A DNA stretch of 64,000 nt, from positions 496,001 through 560,000 of the forward strand of contig NZ_CP029190.1 of NCBI RefSeq assembly GCF_008642295.1, written 5' to 3'. The position numbers and the translations under genes were made by a program. The notes beneath the pieces are model-generated. The model worked only from the letters and a program-made list of their open reading frames with translations, had not been told where the DNA came from and made no database searches. This stretch comes from Streptomyces venezuelae. Lineage in GTDB: Bacteria > Actinomycetota > Actinomycetes > Streptomycetales > Streptomycetaceae. This document shows, piece after piece, positions 55,932 to 64,000 of the stretch. Every line of letters starts with the position of its first letter. Within the stretch, counting starts at the first letter, position 1.

Positions 55932-58637
55932 TCACGATCCCGTTCGGGACCGGTTCAGGGGCCGCGGAAGCGGCGGGAGGAACGGCAGCTGGGCGCGGAC
56001 CGCGGGGGCGGCGCTGCCGAGGGCGAGCAGGGTGCCGGCGGTGCCCGTGGCGAGGTCCATGGACAGCCGCATCAACTGCTCGCCGGGGAAGGCCAGATGG
56101 CTTTGGTAGGGCACGGCGTGCCGGGCGAGCGCCTCGATCTGGCGGTCGATGTCGGCCTGCTCGGTGCCGGGGCCCGTGCAGGTCGTGCGGGCCAGGTAGA
56201 GCACCATGCCGGCGGCGCCGCGGAACAGGCCGGGCTGGGCGTAGAAGGTGGCCTGTGCCGCCCGTACGATCTGCCGGCGCGCCTGCTCGAAGGACTCGTC
56301 GGGGGTGTGCCGGAGGTAGTCGTCGAGGACCATGCCGATGCCGACGCTGCCGGAGCCGAGATAGGGCATGGTGCGCCAGCCCTCGTTCACCTGGAGGGTC
56401 CCGAAGGCACTGGTCACGCAGGCGCCGAGGTCGCGGCGCAGGCATGCGGCGGCGAGGTCGAGCAACTCCCGGTCGCCGAGGCGCTCGTAGAGGCGCAGGA
56501 AGAGCAGGGCGGGTCCGGAGGCCCCGTGGAGCAGCCCGGCCTTCCGGCCCGGCGCGGAACCGTCGGTGCCGTCGGTGCGGTCGGTGCCGTCGGTGCGGAT
56601 GGCGTCGGCGACGAGTCCGGCGCAGCGCAGGGCCGCTTCGTGCAGCCCCGTTTCGCCGGTGGCGGTGCCGAGGGCGTCGAGGGCGAGGCCGATGCCGGCG
56701 AGCCCGCTGTGCAGGTCGGGTGCGGCGGCGTCCCACGACTGCCCGGTGATCCGCTCCGCCAGTTCCAGGGCCCGCTCGGGGTGGCCGAGCCGCTCCAGGG
56801 TCCAGGCGAGGCCGGCGAGGCCGTCGTAGAAGCCGGGCGGGGTGCCGGAGGCGGGGTCCTTGGTGCGGTCCAGCAGCCATTCCTCCGCCTCCGGCCACGG
56901 TGAGTGGCCGGTCTCGGCGAGGGCGTAGAGCACACCGGCCGCGCCGTAGCCGACGCTGAGGCCGCCGCCGGGGTGGGCGAACTGGGCTATGTCGCCCGGG
57001 AAGAACCGGTCTTCCCGGTCGGGTGTGGCGGCGGCCGTGATCGCCGCGGCCAGCGAGTCCCGGCTTGCGGGCCACTCCCCCGGTGGGACCGGGAGATACG
57101 GTTCGGCGGGCTGGGGTCCGGGTGAGCCGTCCGGCCCGGCGAGGATCTCCGCCACCGCTTCGTCCAGGTAGTCCCGGGGTACCGGGAACTGCTCGGCGGC
57201 GATCGCGGCGAGATGGGCCGCCTTGCTGCGGTCCAGTACGAGCAGGCTGGTCAGCGGCAGGAAGAGGGCCAGGCGCAGGCAGGCGAGCGCATAGCGGTCC
57301 ACGGAGAATCCGCGTCGGTCGGCGGGTGCCACGAAGGCGGGGTTGGCGACGGTCTGGCGCGAGCCGTCGGCGCCGTCCGCGGCGGCCTCGAAGTCGAGCA
57401 GCCACACGGTCGGGCCGTCCCCGGCACCGTCCCCGCCGCCGCTCTCCCCCGCGCCCTCGCCCTCGTATCCGCCCTCGCCCTCGTACCCGCCCTCGTCCTC
57501 GTACCCGCCTTCGTCCTCCCGGACCATGACGTTGAACAGGTGCAGGTCGTTGAAGACGATCCCGCGGGCGTGCACGGCCGCCACCGCCTCCGACACCTTG
57601 CGGTGCACGGCCATCGCCCACCGGGTGTAGGCGGCGAGTTCGGCCGGGTCGGGATCCGCCTCGATCAGCGGGTGGCGGCGGGCGAAGAAGGTGTTGAGGG
57701 GTTTGCCGTCGAGGTATTCCAGCGCCAGGAAGTGGTGCTCGCCGATGGTGAAGGCGTCCCGCACGGCGGGTACGCAGTCCAGGCCCGCCAGCCGTTCCAG
57801 CGCCTGCTGTTCCCGGTGCAGCCGGGTCACCGCGTCCGCGCCGTCGGCGGCCAGTCCGGCGTACGGGCGTGCCTCCTTGAGCACCACGCGCTCGCCGGTG
57901 CGGCTGTCGCGGGCCAGGTAGACGCCGCCGCCGTTGGAGAAGTGCAGGGCCCGCTCGACGGAGTACGGGAGGTCCGCCAGGGTGACTGCGGAACGGGCGT
58001 CCAGGTGGGGCCGGAGGAACTCGGGCGGGGTCACCCACTCCGGCAGCCGGAAGACGGGCCCGCGCGGGTCGGGCACGAGCCGGCCCTCGGGGTCTTCGAT
58101 GGCCGGGACCAGTTCGCCCCGCTCGTCGTGGCAGTGGCGCAGGGTGAAGCTGCCGTAGCGCACGTACACCGGCCCCCGGCCCCAGCGCAGGTCGCTGAGG
58201 ATGTACGGGCCGGGCTCGCCGCCGAGCAGGACGTCGAGGTCCGCGGCGATGCGCCCGAACTCCTCGGTGTCGGCGGGGTAGACGGTGACGAACTTGCCGG
58301 CGCCGGCCCGGTCGGCGTACTTGGCGTTGCGGTTGTGCAGGAGGTGCCGGGAGGGCACGAACTTGAAGGCGATGCGGCGCGGGACGCAGTAGTCGCGGAC
58401 CCGGTCCAGGACGGACTCGGCGTTGTCGAGCGTGGCGGAGACGTGGATCTTCCAGCCCTGTGCGGGGAGTCGGTGCTCGACGGGCCGCCATGCCAGCCAG
58501 TCCCCGGTGCGGTGCGACTGCCAGCCCTCGGGAACCGCGGCCGTGCCGGCCGGGTAGCCGCCGTCCTCGGTGCGCCGGTACGGCGCGTCGTAGAACCAGC
58601 GGTCGGCGTCGCAGAACACTGCGTACCCCTTGTTCAC
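55932..58637 (-). CDS. ramC: RamC-type class III lanthipeptide synthetase
   Basis: A 901-aa enzyme from the GTG at 58637 (GGGAGCAGAG site). An N-terminal lyase-like region (about 1-230, opening NKGYAVFCDADRWFYDAPY) is followed by a kinase domain (GGVYLARDSRTGERVVLKEARP, GIVFNDLHLFNVMV, LLDFEA) and a LanC-like cyclase without zinc ligands (YDGLAGLAWTLERLG, LHSGLAGIGLALDALG, LLHGASGPALLFLRLY). It phosphorylates and eliminates Ser in RamS and forms the thioether rings. Between the catalytic loop and LLDFEA is an acidic EGGYEGEGGY-type repeat insertion at 57415-57520. Strong terminator upstream. Confidence 0.95.
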   Translation of the reverse strand: MNKGYAVFCDADRWFYDAPYRRTEDGGYPAGTAAVPEGWQSHRTGDWLAWRPVEHRLPAQGWKIHVSATLDNAESVLDRVRDYCVPRRIAFKFVPSRHLLHNRNAKYADRAGAGKFVTVYPADTEEFGRIAADLDVLLGGEPGPYILSDLRWGRGPVYVRYGSFTLRHCHDERGELVPAIEDPEGRLVPDPRGPVFRLPEWVTPPEFLRPHLDARSAVTLADLPYSVERALHFSNGGGVYLARDSRTGERVVLKEARPYAGLAADGADAVTRLHREQQALERLAGLDCVPAVRDAFTIGEHHFLALEYLDGKPLNTFFARRHPLIEADPDPAELAAYTRWAMAVHRKVSEAVAAVHARGIVFNDLHLFNVMVREDEGGYEDEGGYEGEGGYEGEGAGESGGGDGAGDGPTVWLLDFEAAADGADGSRQTVANPAFVAPADRRGFSVDRYALACLRLALFLPLTSLLVLDRSKAAHLAAIAAEQFPVPRDYLDEAVAEILAGPDGSPGPQPAEPYLPVPPGEWPASRDSLAAAITAAATPDREDRFFPGDIAQFAHPGGGLSVGYGAAGVLYALAETGHSPWPEAEEWLLDRTKDPASGTPPGFYDGLAGLAWTLERLGHPERALELAERITGQSWDAAAPDLHSGLAGIGLALDALGTATGETGLHEAALRCAGLVADAIRTDGTDRTDGTDGSAPGRKAGLLHGASGPALLFLRLYERLGDRELLDLAAACLRRDLGACVTSAFGTLQVNEGWRTMPYLGSGSVGIGMVLDDYLRHTPDESFEQARRQIVRAAQATFYAQPGLFRGAAGMVLYLARTTCTGPGTEQADIDRQIEALARHAVPYQSHLAFPGEQLMRLSMDLATGTAGTLLALGSAAPAVRAQLPFLPPLPRPLNRSRTGS
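57430..57520. repeat. Tandem repeat inside the ramC kinase domain
   Basis: Repeated CTCGTACCCGCC-like units with variants encode the acidic Gly/Tyr/Glu insertion. Copy number is probably unstable between strains. Confidence 0.75.
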
Positions 58638-58735
58638 CTCTGCTCCCTCGGTCGGCGACGGGATGACGGTGTCACGGCGCCGGGGGGCCTCGGTAGTCCC
58701 GTTTGTCATCGACGGGATGTGCGCTACGCACACGT

Positions 58736-58772
58736 CACTTCGGGCCTCTCGCCGTACGAGAGGCCCGAAGTG
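58736..58772. terminator. Strong hairpin between oxygenase gene and ramC
   Basis: A perfect 16-bp stem (CACTTCGGGCCTCTCG and complement) with a 5-base loop, 6 bases after the oxygenase stop. It should separate the oxygenase transcript from the ram operon, whose promoter must lie between 58638 and 58735. Confidence 0.8.
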
Positions 58773-58778
58773 TGACGG

Positions 58779-59936
58779 TCAGCGGTTGTCGCCGAGTTCC
58801 TGGTGCATCTGGGGCTGGTCGTCCTCGTTGTGGGTCAGTGCGAACCTCTCGACCTCGTTGAAGGCCTTCGAGGCGACGCCGAGGATCTCCTTGTACGGGT
58901 TGACGCCGACGGTCTTCTTCGCGGTGCCGCCGAGCAGTCCGCCGCCGACCCCGCTGACCACGCCGTGGGCGCCGGCCGCGAGCTTGCCGCCGGTGTCCAG
59001 CAGCACGTTCTTCTTGAGGCCGGCCATGTCGGCGTACTTGTCGGTCAGCGCGGTGCGGACCATTGCGACGTAGGCGTCGTGGGCGCCGGGCGGCAGGAAC
59101 TTGCGGTAGAAGTTGATGGCCTGTTCGGTCATGAACACGCCGTCCTCGGTCTTCTTCCACTCGTCGTCGCGGACTTGGTTCCAGAGCGCCGACACCTGCT
59201 CGGCGTCCTTCGGGAGCAGCCACTTCTCGGGGGTGCCCAGGTAGTGGTTGATGTAGTGCCAGGAGCAGATGAACCCGTGCGCGTCGTTCTTGGAGACGTC
59301 CAGCCCGAGGTTCTTCATGGCCTGGAGGATCTGGGCGGAGAAGACGCAGGCGGCTCCGGTGGTGTACTTCTGCGAGACCGGCTCGCCCCACTTGGCGTAG
59401 TCCCAGACCCCGCTCTTCTTGTGGAGCTGGCGTACGGAGGCGTGCACCAGCCGGACCTTGGTGACGGTGGCGGCGAGGCTGCCGTCGCGCATGGCGTTCT
59501 TGTTGCCCATGTCGACGAAGAGCCGGGAGGACTGTGACAGGCGCCGGCCCGGGCCCTCGACGCCGCCGAGGCGGCCGGTGGAGCGGAGGGTGTACGCACC
59601 GGTGGGCGAGAGGTAGGTACCGATCAGGCCGACGGTGCCCTGGAGCATCGAGACCTCGCCGTGGTGGTGCGCGAAGAAGCTCTCGGCGGCCTTGACGTCG
59701 GCCTCGCTCCAGTCCGGCGGGGCGGCGGCGGCCTTCTTCAGGAACTCGGCCAAGCGCGGCGGCAGTTGGGAGAGGTCCTGATTGGGGCCGAGGGTGCCGA
59801 TGGTCCGGAACAGTGCGTTGACTCCGTCGACCTCCCGGTTGTCGATCAGATCGGACACGAGTGCGTCGGCGTCGGGATCGCCGACCTTGTTGGCCGCTTC
59901 GAGTTCGGCGGCGATCGTGGCGGTGGTCAGTGCCAC
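58779..59936 (-). CDS. MpaB/Lcp-type (DUF2236) oxygenase
   Basis: A 385-aa protein of the oxygenase MpaB / latex-clearing protein superfamily: AESFFAHHHGEVSMLQGTVG, GGVEGPGRRLSQSSRLFVDMG, TVTKVRLVHASVRQ with the likely heme-ligand His, and HGFICSWHYINHYLG. Relatives use b-type heme to cleave alkenes such as rubber or act in natural-product pathways; the substrate is unknown. There is no signal peptide. The GTG at 59936 follows GAAGGAG. It is divergent from the MMPL gene across the heptamer arrays. Confidence 0.75.
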   Translation of the reverse strand: MALTTATIAAELEAANKVGDPDADALVSDLIDNREVDGVNALFRTIGTLGPNQDLSQLPPRLAEFLKKAAAAPPDWSEADVKAAESFFAHHHGEVSMLQGTVGLIGTYLSPTGAYTLRSTGRLGGVEGPGRRLSQSSRLFVDMGNKNAMRDGSLAATVTKVRLVHASVRQLHKKSGVWDYAKWGEPVSQKYTTGAACVFSAQILQAMKNLGLDVSKNDAHGFICSWHYINHYLGTPEKWLLPKDAEQVSALWNQVRDDEWKKTEDGVFMTEQAINFYRKFLPPGAHDAYVAMVRTALTDKYADMAGLKKNVLLDTGGKLAAGAHGVVSGVGGGLLGGTAKKTVGVNPYKEILGVASKAFNEVERFALTHNEDDQPQMHQELGDNR

Positions 59937-60449
59937 AGGGACTCCTTCGTCTGCTGCGGTGGGGGTGGCCCGGCGGCAGTGGCCGGACATGTGGATGCTG
60001 ACGAGGCACGGGCACTCCGGGGAACACCCCGGGCCGAAGGGATCGTTTCGCCCTCACCTGGACAGACGAGAAACCGCGCCACGCCGGGCCGCCGCGTAAA
60101 GAACCCGCTACCAGGGCGTCAACAGCGCGACAGCACCACGGCACCGACGCGATGGCGCCACAATGGCTCAAATCTGGCGCCCCGGCGACGCCTTTTGACA
60201 CACGGCCCCAGCACGGCACGACAGGGGGTCAGACCTCGTGTGACGCTACAGAAGGAGCGCTTCCGGATGGCCCGGTGGCGCCCATGTGGCGCCGACCTGG
60301 CGTCACTATCTTGCGTTGGCGCCATGATGGCGCCATAGTGGTGTCACGCAGTCCGAGGCGCGCACGCCGCCTCCCGGACCCCATCGCCGCGCGCACCGAG
60401 AAACGGTGCGCGGACCCTCCACTGCCGATCCGACAGGAGCCTGTTCGTC
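59937..60449. other. 513-bp divergent intergenic region
   Basis: No gene is convincing here. It holds the promoters of the oxygenase and MMPL genes and the three heptamer triplets listed separately. A 23-codon frame at 60267-60338 has an AAGGAG site but lies entirely within the repeats and is not called. Confidence 0.6.
60153..60345. promoter_or_regulatory. Three triplets of TGGCGCC-like heptamers at 11-bp spacing (SARP-type sites)
   Basis: Heptamers begin at 60153, 60164 and 60175; at 60276, 60287 and 60298; and at 60317, 60328 and 60339. Six are TGGCGCC; the others are TGGCTCA, TGGCGTC and TGGTGTC. Within each triplet the spacing is exactly 11 bp. Streptomyces antibiotic regulatory proteins (SARPs) bind such direct heptamer repeats with 4-bp spacers at pathway promoters. 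The sites lie between the oxygenase and MMPL genes beside an NRPS gene. No SARP gene is in the window. Confidence 0.7.
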
Positions 60450-62717
60450 GTGGCTACATTCCTCTACAAGCTGGGCCGCCTCGCCTTCCGGCGGCGAGGC
60501 TTGACCGCCCTGCTGTGGGTGCTGATCCTCGGCGGGGTGGGTGTCGCCGCCTCGTCCGCCCCACCGCCTCCGGCCGACACGTTCTCCATGCCCGGCACCG
60601 AATCCCAGAAGGCCTTCGACCTCCTGGAGGAGAAGTTCCCGGCGGCGAGCGCCGACGGCGCCATCGCCCGGGTGGTCATCCGAGCCCCCAAGGGCGAGCA
60701 GATCTCCGGCCCCGAGCGGAAGGCGGCGGTCTCCGGGCTGGTCTCCGATCTGACCAAGGCCCCGGAGGTGGGCTCGGTCACCGACCCGTACACGGCCAAC
60801 GCCATCAGCAAGGACGGCACGACCGCCTACACGGTCGTCACGTACAAGATCGCCGGTACCGCGCTGAAGGACAAGGAACACGACGCGCTCACCGCGGCGT
60901 TGGACAAGGCCCGCGACACGGGCCTGACCGTCGAGGCCGGCGGTGACGCCATCAAGATCGAGGCGGAGCTGGGTGGCGCCGAGGGCATCGGCATCCTCAT
61001 CTCGGCCGTGGTCCTGCTGATCACCTTCGGCTCCCTGATCGCCGCGGGCATGCCCCTGCTCACCGCCATCATCGGGATCGGCGTCGGCATCAGCGGCATC
61101 CTCGCCCTCGGCAGCACCTTCGGCCTCTCGGCCACCACGTCCACGCTGGCCATGATGATCGGCCTCGCGGTCGGCATCGACTACGCCCTGTTCATCATCT
61201 CCCGCTACCGTTCCGAGATCGCCGAGGGCCGGGCGCCCCAGGAGGCTGCCGGACGCGCCGTGGGCACCGCCGGATCGGCGGTCGTCTTCGCCGGACTCAC
61301 CGTCATCATCGCCCTGGCCGGCCTCGCCGTGGTCAACATCCCGATGCTCACCAAGATGGGCATGGCCGCGGCCGGCACGGTGGCCGTCGCCGTCCTGATC
61401 GCCATCACCCTGGTCCCGGCGCTGCTCGGTTTCGCACCGGTCCGGGTCCTGCGCCGGATCGACCGCAAGGCGGTCACCGGCAAGGCGCTCTCGGCCCGGC
61501 AGCGGCGCAAGGCCGCCAAGGCCGCCGCCAGGCAGAAGCCCAACCTCGGTACCCGCTGGGCCCGTTACGTACTGCGTCACCCCGTGTCCGTACTGCTGGT
61601 CGGCGTGCTCGGCCTCGGCGCGATCGCACTGCCCGCCGCCAGCCTGGAACTGGGGCTGCCCGGTGAGGGCACGATGGCGCCGGAGACCACCCAGCGCAAG
61701 GCCTACGACATGCTGTCGGAGTCCTTCGGCCCGGGCTTCAACGGCCCCCTGACGATCACCGTGAGCGCGAAGGACGCCGCGGCTGCGGCCGGTACGGCCG
61801 GGCAGGCCCTGGTGAAGGTGAAGGGTGTCGAGTCCGTCTCGCCGGCCACGGCCAACCAGGCGAACGACACCGCGATCCTGAACCTCGTCCCGGCCACCGG
61901 CCCGACCGACCACGACACCGAAGAGCTGGTCCGCTCCATCCGCAACAGCGTGAGCGGCATCGAGAGCAGCAGCGGCGCGGACGAGATCCTGGTGACCGGC
62001 CAGACCGCGATGTTCATCGACTTCTCCAAGACCCTCGACGACGCGCTGGTGCCGTACCTCGCCCTTGTGGTGGGCCTGGCCTTCCTGCTGCTGGTGCTCG
62101 TCTTCCGCTCGATCCTCGTCCCGCTCAAGGCGGCCCTCGGCTTCCTGCTGTCGGTCAGCGCGGCGCTCGGCGCCGTGGTGGCGGTGTTCCAGTGGGGCTG
62201 GCTCGCCGATCTGTTCGGAGTCAAGGCGACCGGCCCGGTGGTCAGCACGATGCCGATCTTCATGATCGGTGTGGTGTTCGGCCTCGCGATGGACTACGAG
62301 GTGTTCCTGGTCAGCCGGATGCGGGAGGCGTACACCCACGGCGCGAAGCCGCGCGAAGCGGTGGTCACCGGCTTCCGCTACAGCGGACGGGTGGTCAGCG
62401 CCGCCGCCATCATCATGATCAGCGTGTTCTCCGGGTTCATCACCGAGAGCAACGACCTGATCAAGATGATCGGCTTCGCCCTGGCCTCGGCGGTCCTCTT
62501 CGACGCCTTCGTGGTCCGCATGGCCATCGTGCCGGCCCTGTTCGCCCTGCTCGGCACGTCGGCCTGGTGGCTGCCGAGGTGGCTGGACCGGATGCTGCCG
62601 AACGTGGACGTGGAGGGCGCCAAGCTGGAAGGCAGCCGCCCCGCCGCCAAGGAGGACCCGGTGGTGCGGGCCCTGCGCAAGGCCAAGGAGCCGCACTACA
62701 CCAACTCCCGCTGGTAG
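60450..62717 (+). CDS. MMPL-family (RND) exporter
   Basis: A 755-aa protein with 12 helices in two halves. Each half has a first helix (RRGLTALLWVLILGG, LRHPVSVLLVGVLG), a large extracytoplasmic loop and five helices, including the proton-relay helix GLAVGIDYALFIISRYRSE and its counterpart GVVFGLAMDYEVFLVSRMREAY. MMPL proteins export lipids, lipopeptides or drugs using the proton gradient. The GTG has an AGGAG site 12 bases upstream. It probably exports the product of the neighbouring NRPS, given the shared terminator region and SARP-like sites. Confidence 0.85.
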   Translation: MATFLYKLGRLAFRRRGLTALLWVLILGGVGVAASSAPPPPADTFSMPGTESQKAFDLLEEKFPAASADGAIARVVIRAPKGEQISGPERKAAVSGLVSDLTKAPEVGSVTDPYTANAISKDGTTAYTVVTYKIAGTALKDKEHDALTAALDKARDTGLTVEAGGDAIKIEAELGGAEGIGILISAVVLLITFGSLIAAGMPLLTAIIGIGVGISGILALGSTFGLSATTSTLAMMIGLAVGIDYALFIISRYRSEIAEGRAPQEAAGRAVGTAGSAVVFAGLTVIIALAGLAVVNIPMLTKMGMAAAGTVAVAVLIAITLVPALLGFAPVRVLRRIDRKAVTGKALSARQRRKAAKAAARQKPNLGTRWARYVLRHPVSVLLVGVLGLGAIALPAASLELGLPGEGTMAPETTQRKAYDMLSESFGPGFNGPLTITVSAKDAAAAAGTAGQALVKVKGVESVSPATANQANDTAILNLVPATGPTDHDTEELVRSIRNSVSGIESSSGADEILVTGQTAMFIDFSKTLDDALVPYLALVVGLAFLLLVLVFRSILVPLKAALGFLLSVSAALGAVVAVFQWGWLADLFGVKATGPVVSTMPIFMIGVVFGLAMDYEVFLVSRMREAYTHGAKPREAVVTGFRYSGRVVSAAAIIMISVFSGFITESNDLIKMIGFALASAVLFDAFVVRMAIVPALFALLGTSAWWLPRWLDRMLPNVDVEGAKLEGSRPAAKEDPVVRALRKAKEPHYTNSRW

Positions 62718-62740
62718 CAAGCACGTAAGCACCACCCGCA

Positions 62741-62786
62741 AAGGGGCCGCCCCCCGGCTGTGTGAACAGCCGGGGGGCGGCCCCTT
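62741..62786. terminator. Very strong bidirectional terminator
   Basis: A perfect 21-bp stem (AAGGGGCCGCCCCCCGGCTG and complement) with a GTGA tetraloop, between the convergent MMPL and NRPS genes. It has AA/TT at the base on both sides and can serve both transcripts. Confidence 0.9.
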
Positions 62787-62806
62787 CCGTCATCCCGGTC
62801 GGCCGG

Positions 62807-64000
62807 TCAGCCGACGATCATCCGGGACACCAGGTCCGCCTGGTCCTGCACGAAGTAGTGGCTCCCGCCGGGGACGATCTGGAGTGACACCTCCTCCGCG
62901 TAGTGCTCCCAGGCGCGGTAGCCGTCCGCGACGGTGTCCGTGGCGGGGTCCGCATCACCGATGATCACGTTGATGGGGGCCCGCAGCCGGTCCCACTCCT
63001 GCACCGTGTCGATCAGGAACCGGATGCCCTCGCCCATGTCATGCCGCAGGACGCGCAGTACGTGCTGCAGATCCCGTTCGTCGAAGGCGCGCTCGAACCC
63101 GCCCAGCGAGACCAGGAAGGCGTGCAGCTCCTCGTCGCTGCTGTCGAGCGCGGATTCCAGCGTGTCCGGCGTCGTGGACGCGGCGAAGGCGAACGCCGCG
63201 ATGTCCCAGGGCGCTCCCAGGTGGACCGCCGCCGGGGTCAGGCCGCGGTCCTCCAGCCCCCGGGCGACCAGCACCGTCAGCAGGGTGCCCGCACAGTGCC
63301 CGTACAGGCTGAACGGCCCCTCCACCGAGGCGGCGATCTCCGCCACCAGCCGGTCCCGGCACTCGGCGCGGTCCACCATGGGCTGGTCGGGCAGCACCGG
63401 GTCGTGGCCCGGCAGCGCCACGGTCCACAGGTCGACGTCCGGCGGCACCTGCCCCGCCAGCGGCTGGTACACGGTGGCGCTGCCGCCACCGTACGGAATG
63501 CAGACCAGGCTGTGCCGGGGGCGTTCGCCCGCCGGCCGGTCCGGGGTGAGCCGGTGCAGCCAGCGGTGCGGTGCCCCGTCCTCGGGGGCGGTCGCCAGGT
63601 GCTCGGCGAGGCCGCGCGGGGTCGGGTTCTTGAACAGCTCGATCACGGAGAGCCCTTGGCCGATGGCACGGGCCAGGGTCACCGCCTTGAAGGAATCGCC
63701 GCCGATGTCGAAGAAGTTGTCGTCGATCCCGATATCGGCGATGCCCAGCACCTCGACCCAGGCCTCCACGATCCGGCGCTCCAGCGCATTGGTCGGCGGG
63801 GCTGCCGCTCCGCCCCTGCCGGTGCCGAGGGAGGGGGTCGGGGCCGGCAGTGCCTTGCGGTTCAGCTTTCCGTTGCCGGTCAGGGGAATCTCGTCGAGCA
63901 GCACATAGGCCGTGGGAACCATGTAGGCGGGCAGGAACGTCCGGAGTTCGGCGCGGAGTTCGGCCGGTTCGGGGGCGGCACCGGCGGCGGGAACCACATA
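62807..64000 (-). CDS. NRPS C-terminal end: A-domain tail, PCP, thioesterase (partial)
   Basis: The gene runs off the right edge; 398 codons are visible. Domains: the end of an adenylation domain with the A10 motif PLTGNGKLNRKALP, a carrier domain (about residues 70-137) with the phosphopantetheine Ser in FFDIGGDSFKAV, and a thioesterase (about 160-397) with IPYGGGSA, the elbow LYGHCAGT, an Asp near IIGDADP and a His in GGSHYF. The elbow has Cys235 where most NRPS thioesterases have Ser. This is the last module, which releases the finished peptide. The upstream modules and product cannot be seen. Confidence 0.9.
   Translation of the reverse strand, partial: YVVPAAGAAPEPAELRAELRTFLPAYMVPTAYVLLDEIPLTGNGKLNRKALPAPTPSLGTGRGGAAAPPTNALERRIVEAWVEVLGIADIGIDDNFFDIGGDSFKAVTLARAIGQGLSVIELFKNPTPRGLAEHLATAPEDGAPHRWLHRLTPDRPAGERPRHSLVCIPYGGGSATVYQPLAGQVPPDVDLWTVALPGHDPVLPDQPMVDRAECRDRLVAEIAASVEGPFSLYGHCAGTLLTVLVARGLEDRGLTPAAVHLGAPWDIAAFAFAASTTPDTLESALDSSDEELHAFLVSLGGFERAFDERDLQHVLRVLRHDMGEGIRFLIDTVQEWDRLRAPINVIIGDADPATDTVADGYRAWEHYAEEVSLQIVPGGSHYFVQDQADLVSRMIVG

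Noticed and set aside
60267..60338. A 23-codon frame with an AAGGAG site inside the heptamer arrays
   Set aside because: The 11-bp period of the repeats is not a multiple of three and better explains the sequence; the peptide has no recognisable features.
1..64000. tRNA, rRNA or CRISPR features
   Set aside because: No cloverleaf, rRNA segment or regularly spaced repeat array with unique spacers was recognised.

Overview
The window looks like chromosomal DNA of a Streptomyces: very GC-rich, GTG starts with strong GGAGG-type ribosome sites, many 4-base ATGA/GTGA overlaps, a WhiB protein, a SigE-type ECF sigma factor, SpoIIE-type PP2C phosphatases, a LAxTG sortase substrate and a complete ram (SapB) lanthipeptide locus. 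No rRNA, tRNA or CRISPR array was found.

Left end (0.1-3.7 kb): a secreted LysM/transglycosylase protein, a TerD-RraA pair and a secreted PNGase A-like amidase. About 3.87-11.7 kb is an accessory patch: an integrase remnant, a 232-bp truncated and a complete IS5-type element, an HNH gene broken by a frameshift, an IS630 remnant, an ISL3-type transposase, a DUF4259 gene, and an SDR/SnoaL pair divergent from an HxlR regulator across a perfect inverted repeat. A 21-22 bp near-identical sequence lies at both ends of the patch in inverted orientation.

11.7-23.5 kb: a conserved protein of unknown function, a solute-binding lipoprotein, one unbroken frame joining an MFS exporter to a GH20 lipoprotein, a MarR regulator, an ECF sigma/membrane-partner pair, a sortase substrate, a WYL regulator behind a perfect 32-bp inverted repeat, DUF3224, YbjQ, a PHP/PolX-like protein and a pair of related small proteins. 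23.6-32.9 kb is a nearly continuous minus-strand run: nucleotidyltransferase, BON-like protein, metallophosphoesterase, DJ-1/PfpI, a small RhoGDI-like protein, DUF6328, a lipoprotein, and two Ser/Thr kinases that each carry an extracytoplasmic branched-amino-acid-binding-type domain behind a twin-arginine-like segment.

33-51 kb: isochorismatase-like and SDR proteins (the SDR has lost its catalytic Tyr and Lys), a lipoprotein, a PAS/GAF/PP2C phosphatase, a PaoABC-type molybdenum hydroxylase operon, a methyltransferase, DUF1206, WhiB, and a six-gene minus-strand operon (PP2C phosphatase, SLAC1/TehA-type transporter, CYP152 P450, epimerase, helical protein, 51-aa DUF6131). 51.3-58.6 kb is the ram locus: ramR faces ramC-ramS-ramA-ramB. 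The right end holds an MpaB/Lcp-type oxygenase gene, an intergenic region with three triplets of TGGCGCC-like heptamers at exact 11-bp spacing (the layout of SARP activator sites), an MMPL exporter, a strong bidirectional terminator, and the A-PCP-TE end of an NRPS whose thioesterase has Cys where Ser is usual. The best leads for new biology are the RhoGDI-like protein, the kinase-binding-protein fusions, the SARP-like triplets, the Cys thioesterase and the MFS-GH20 fusion.
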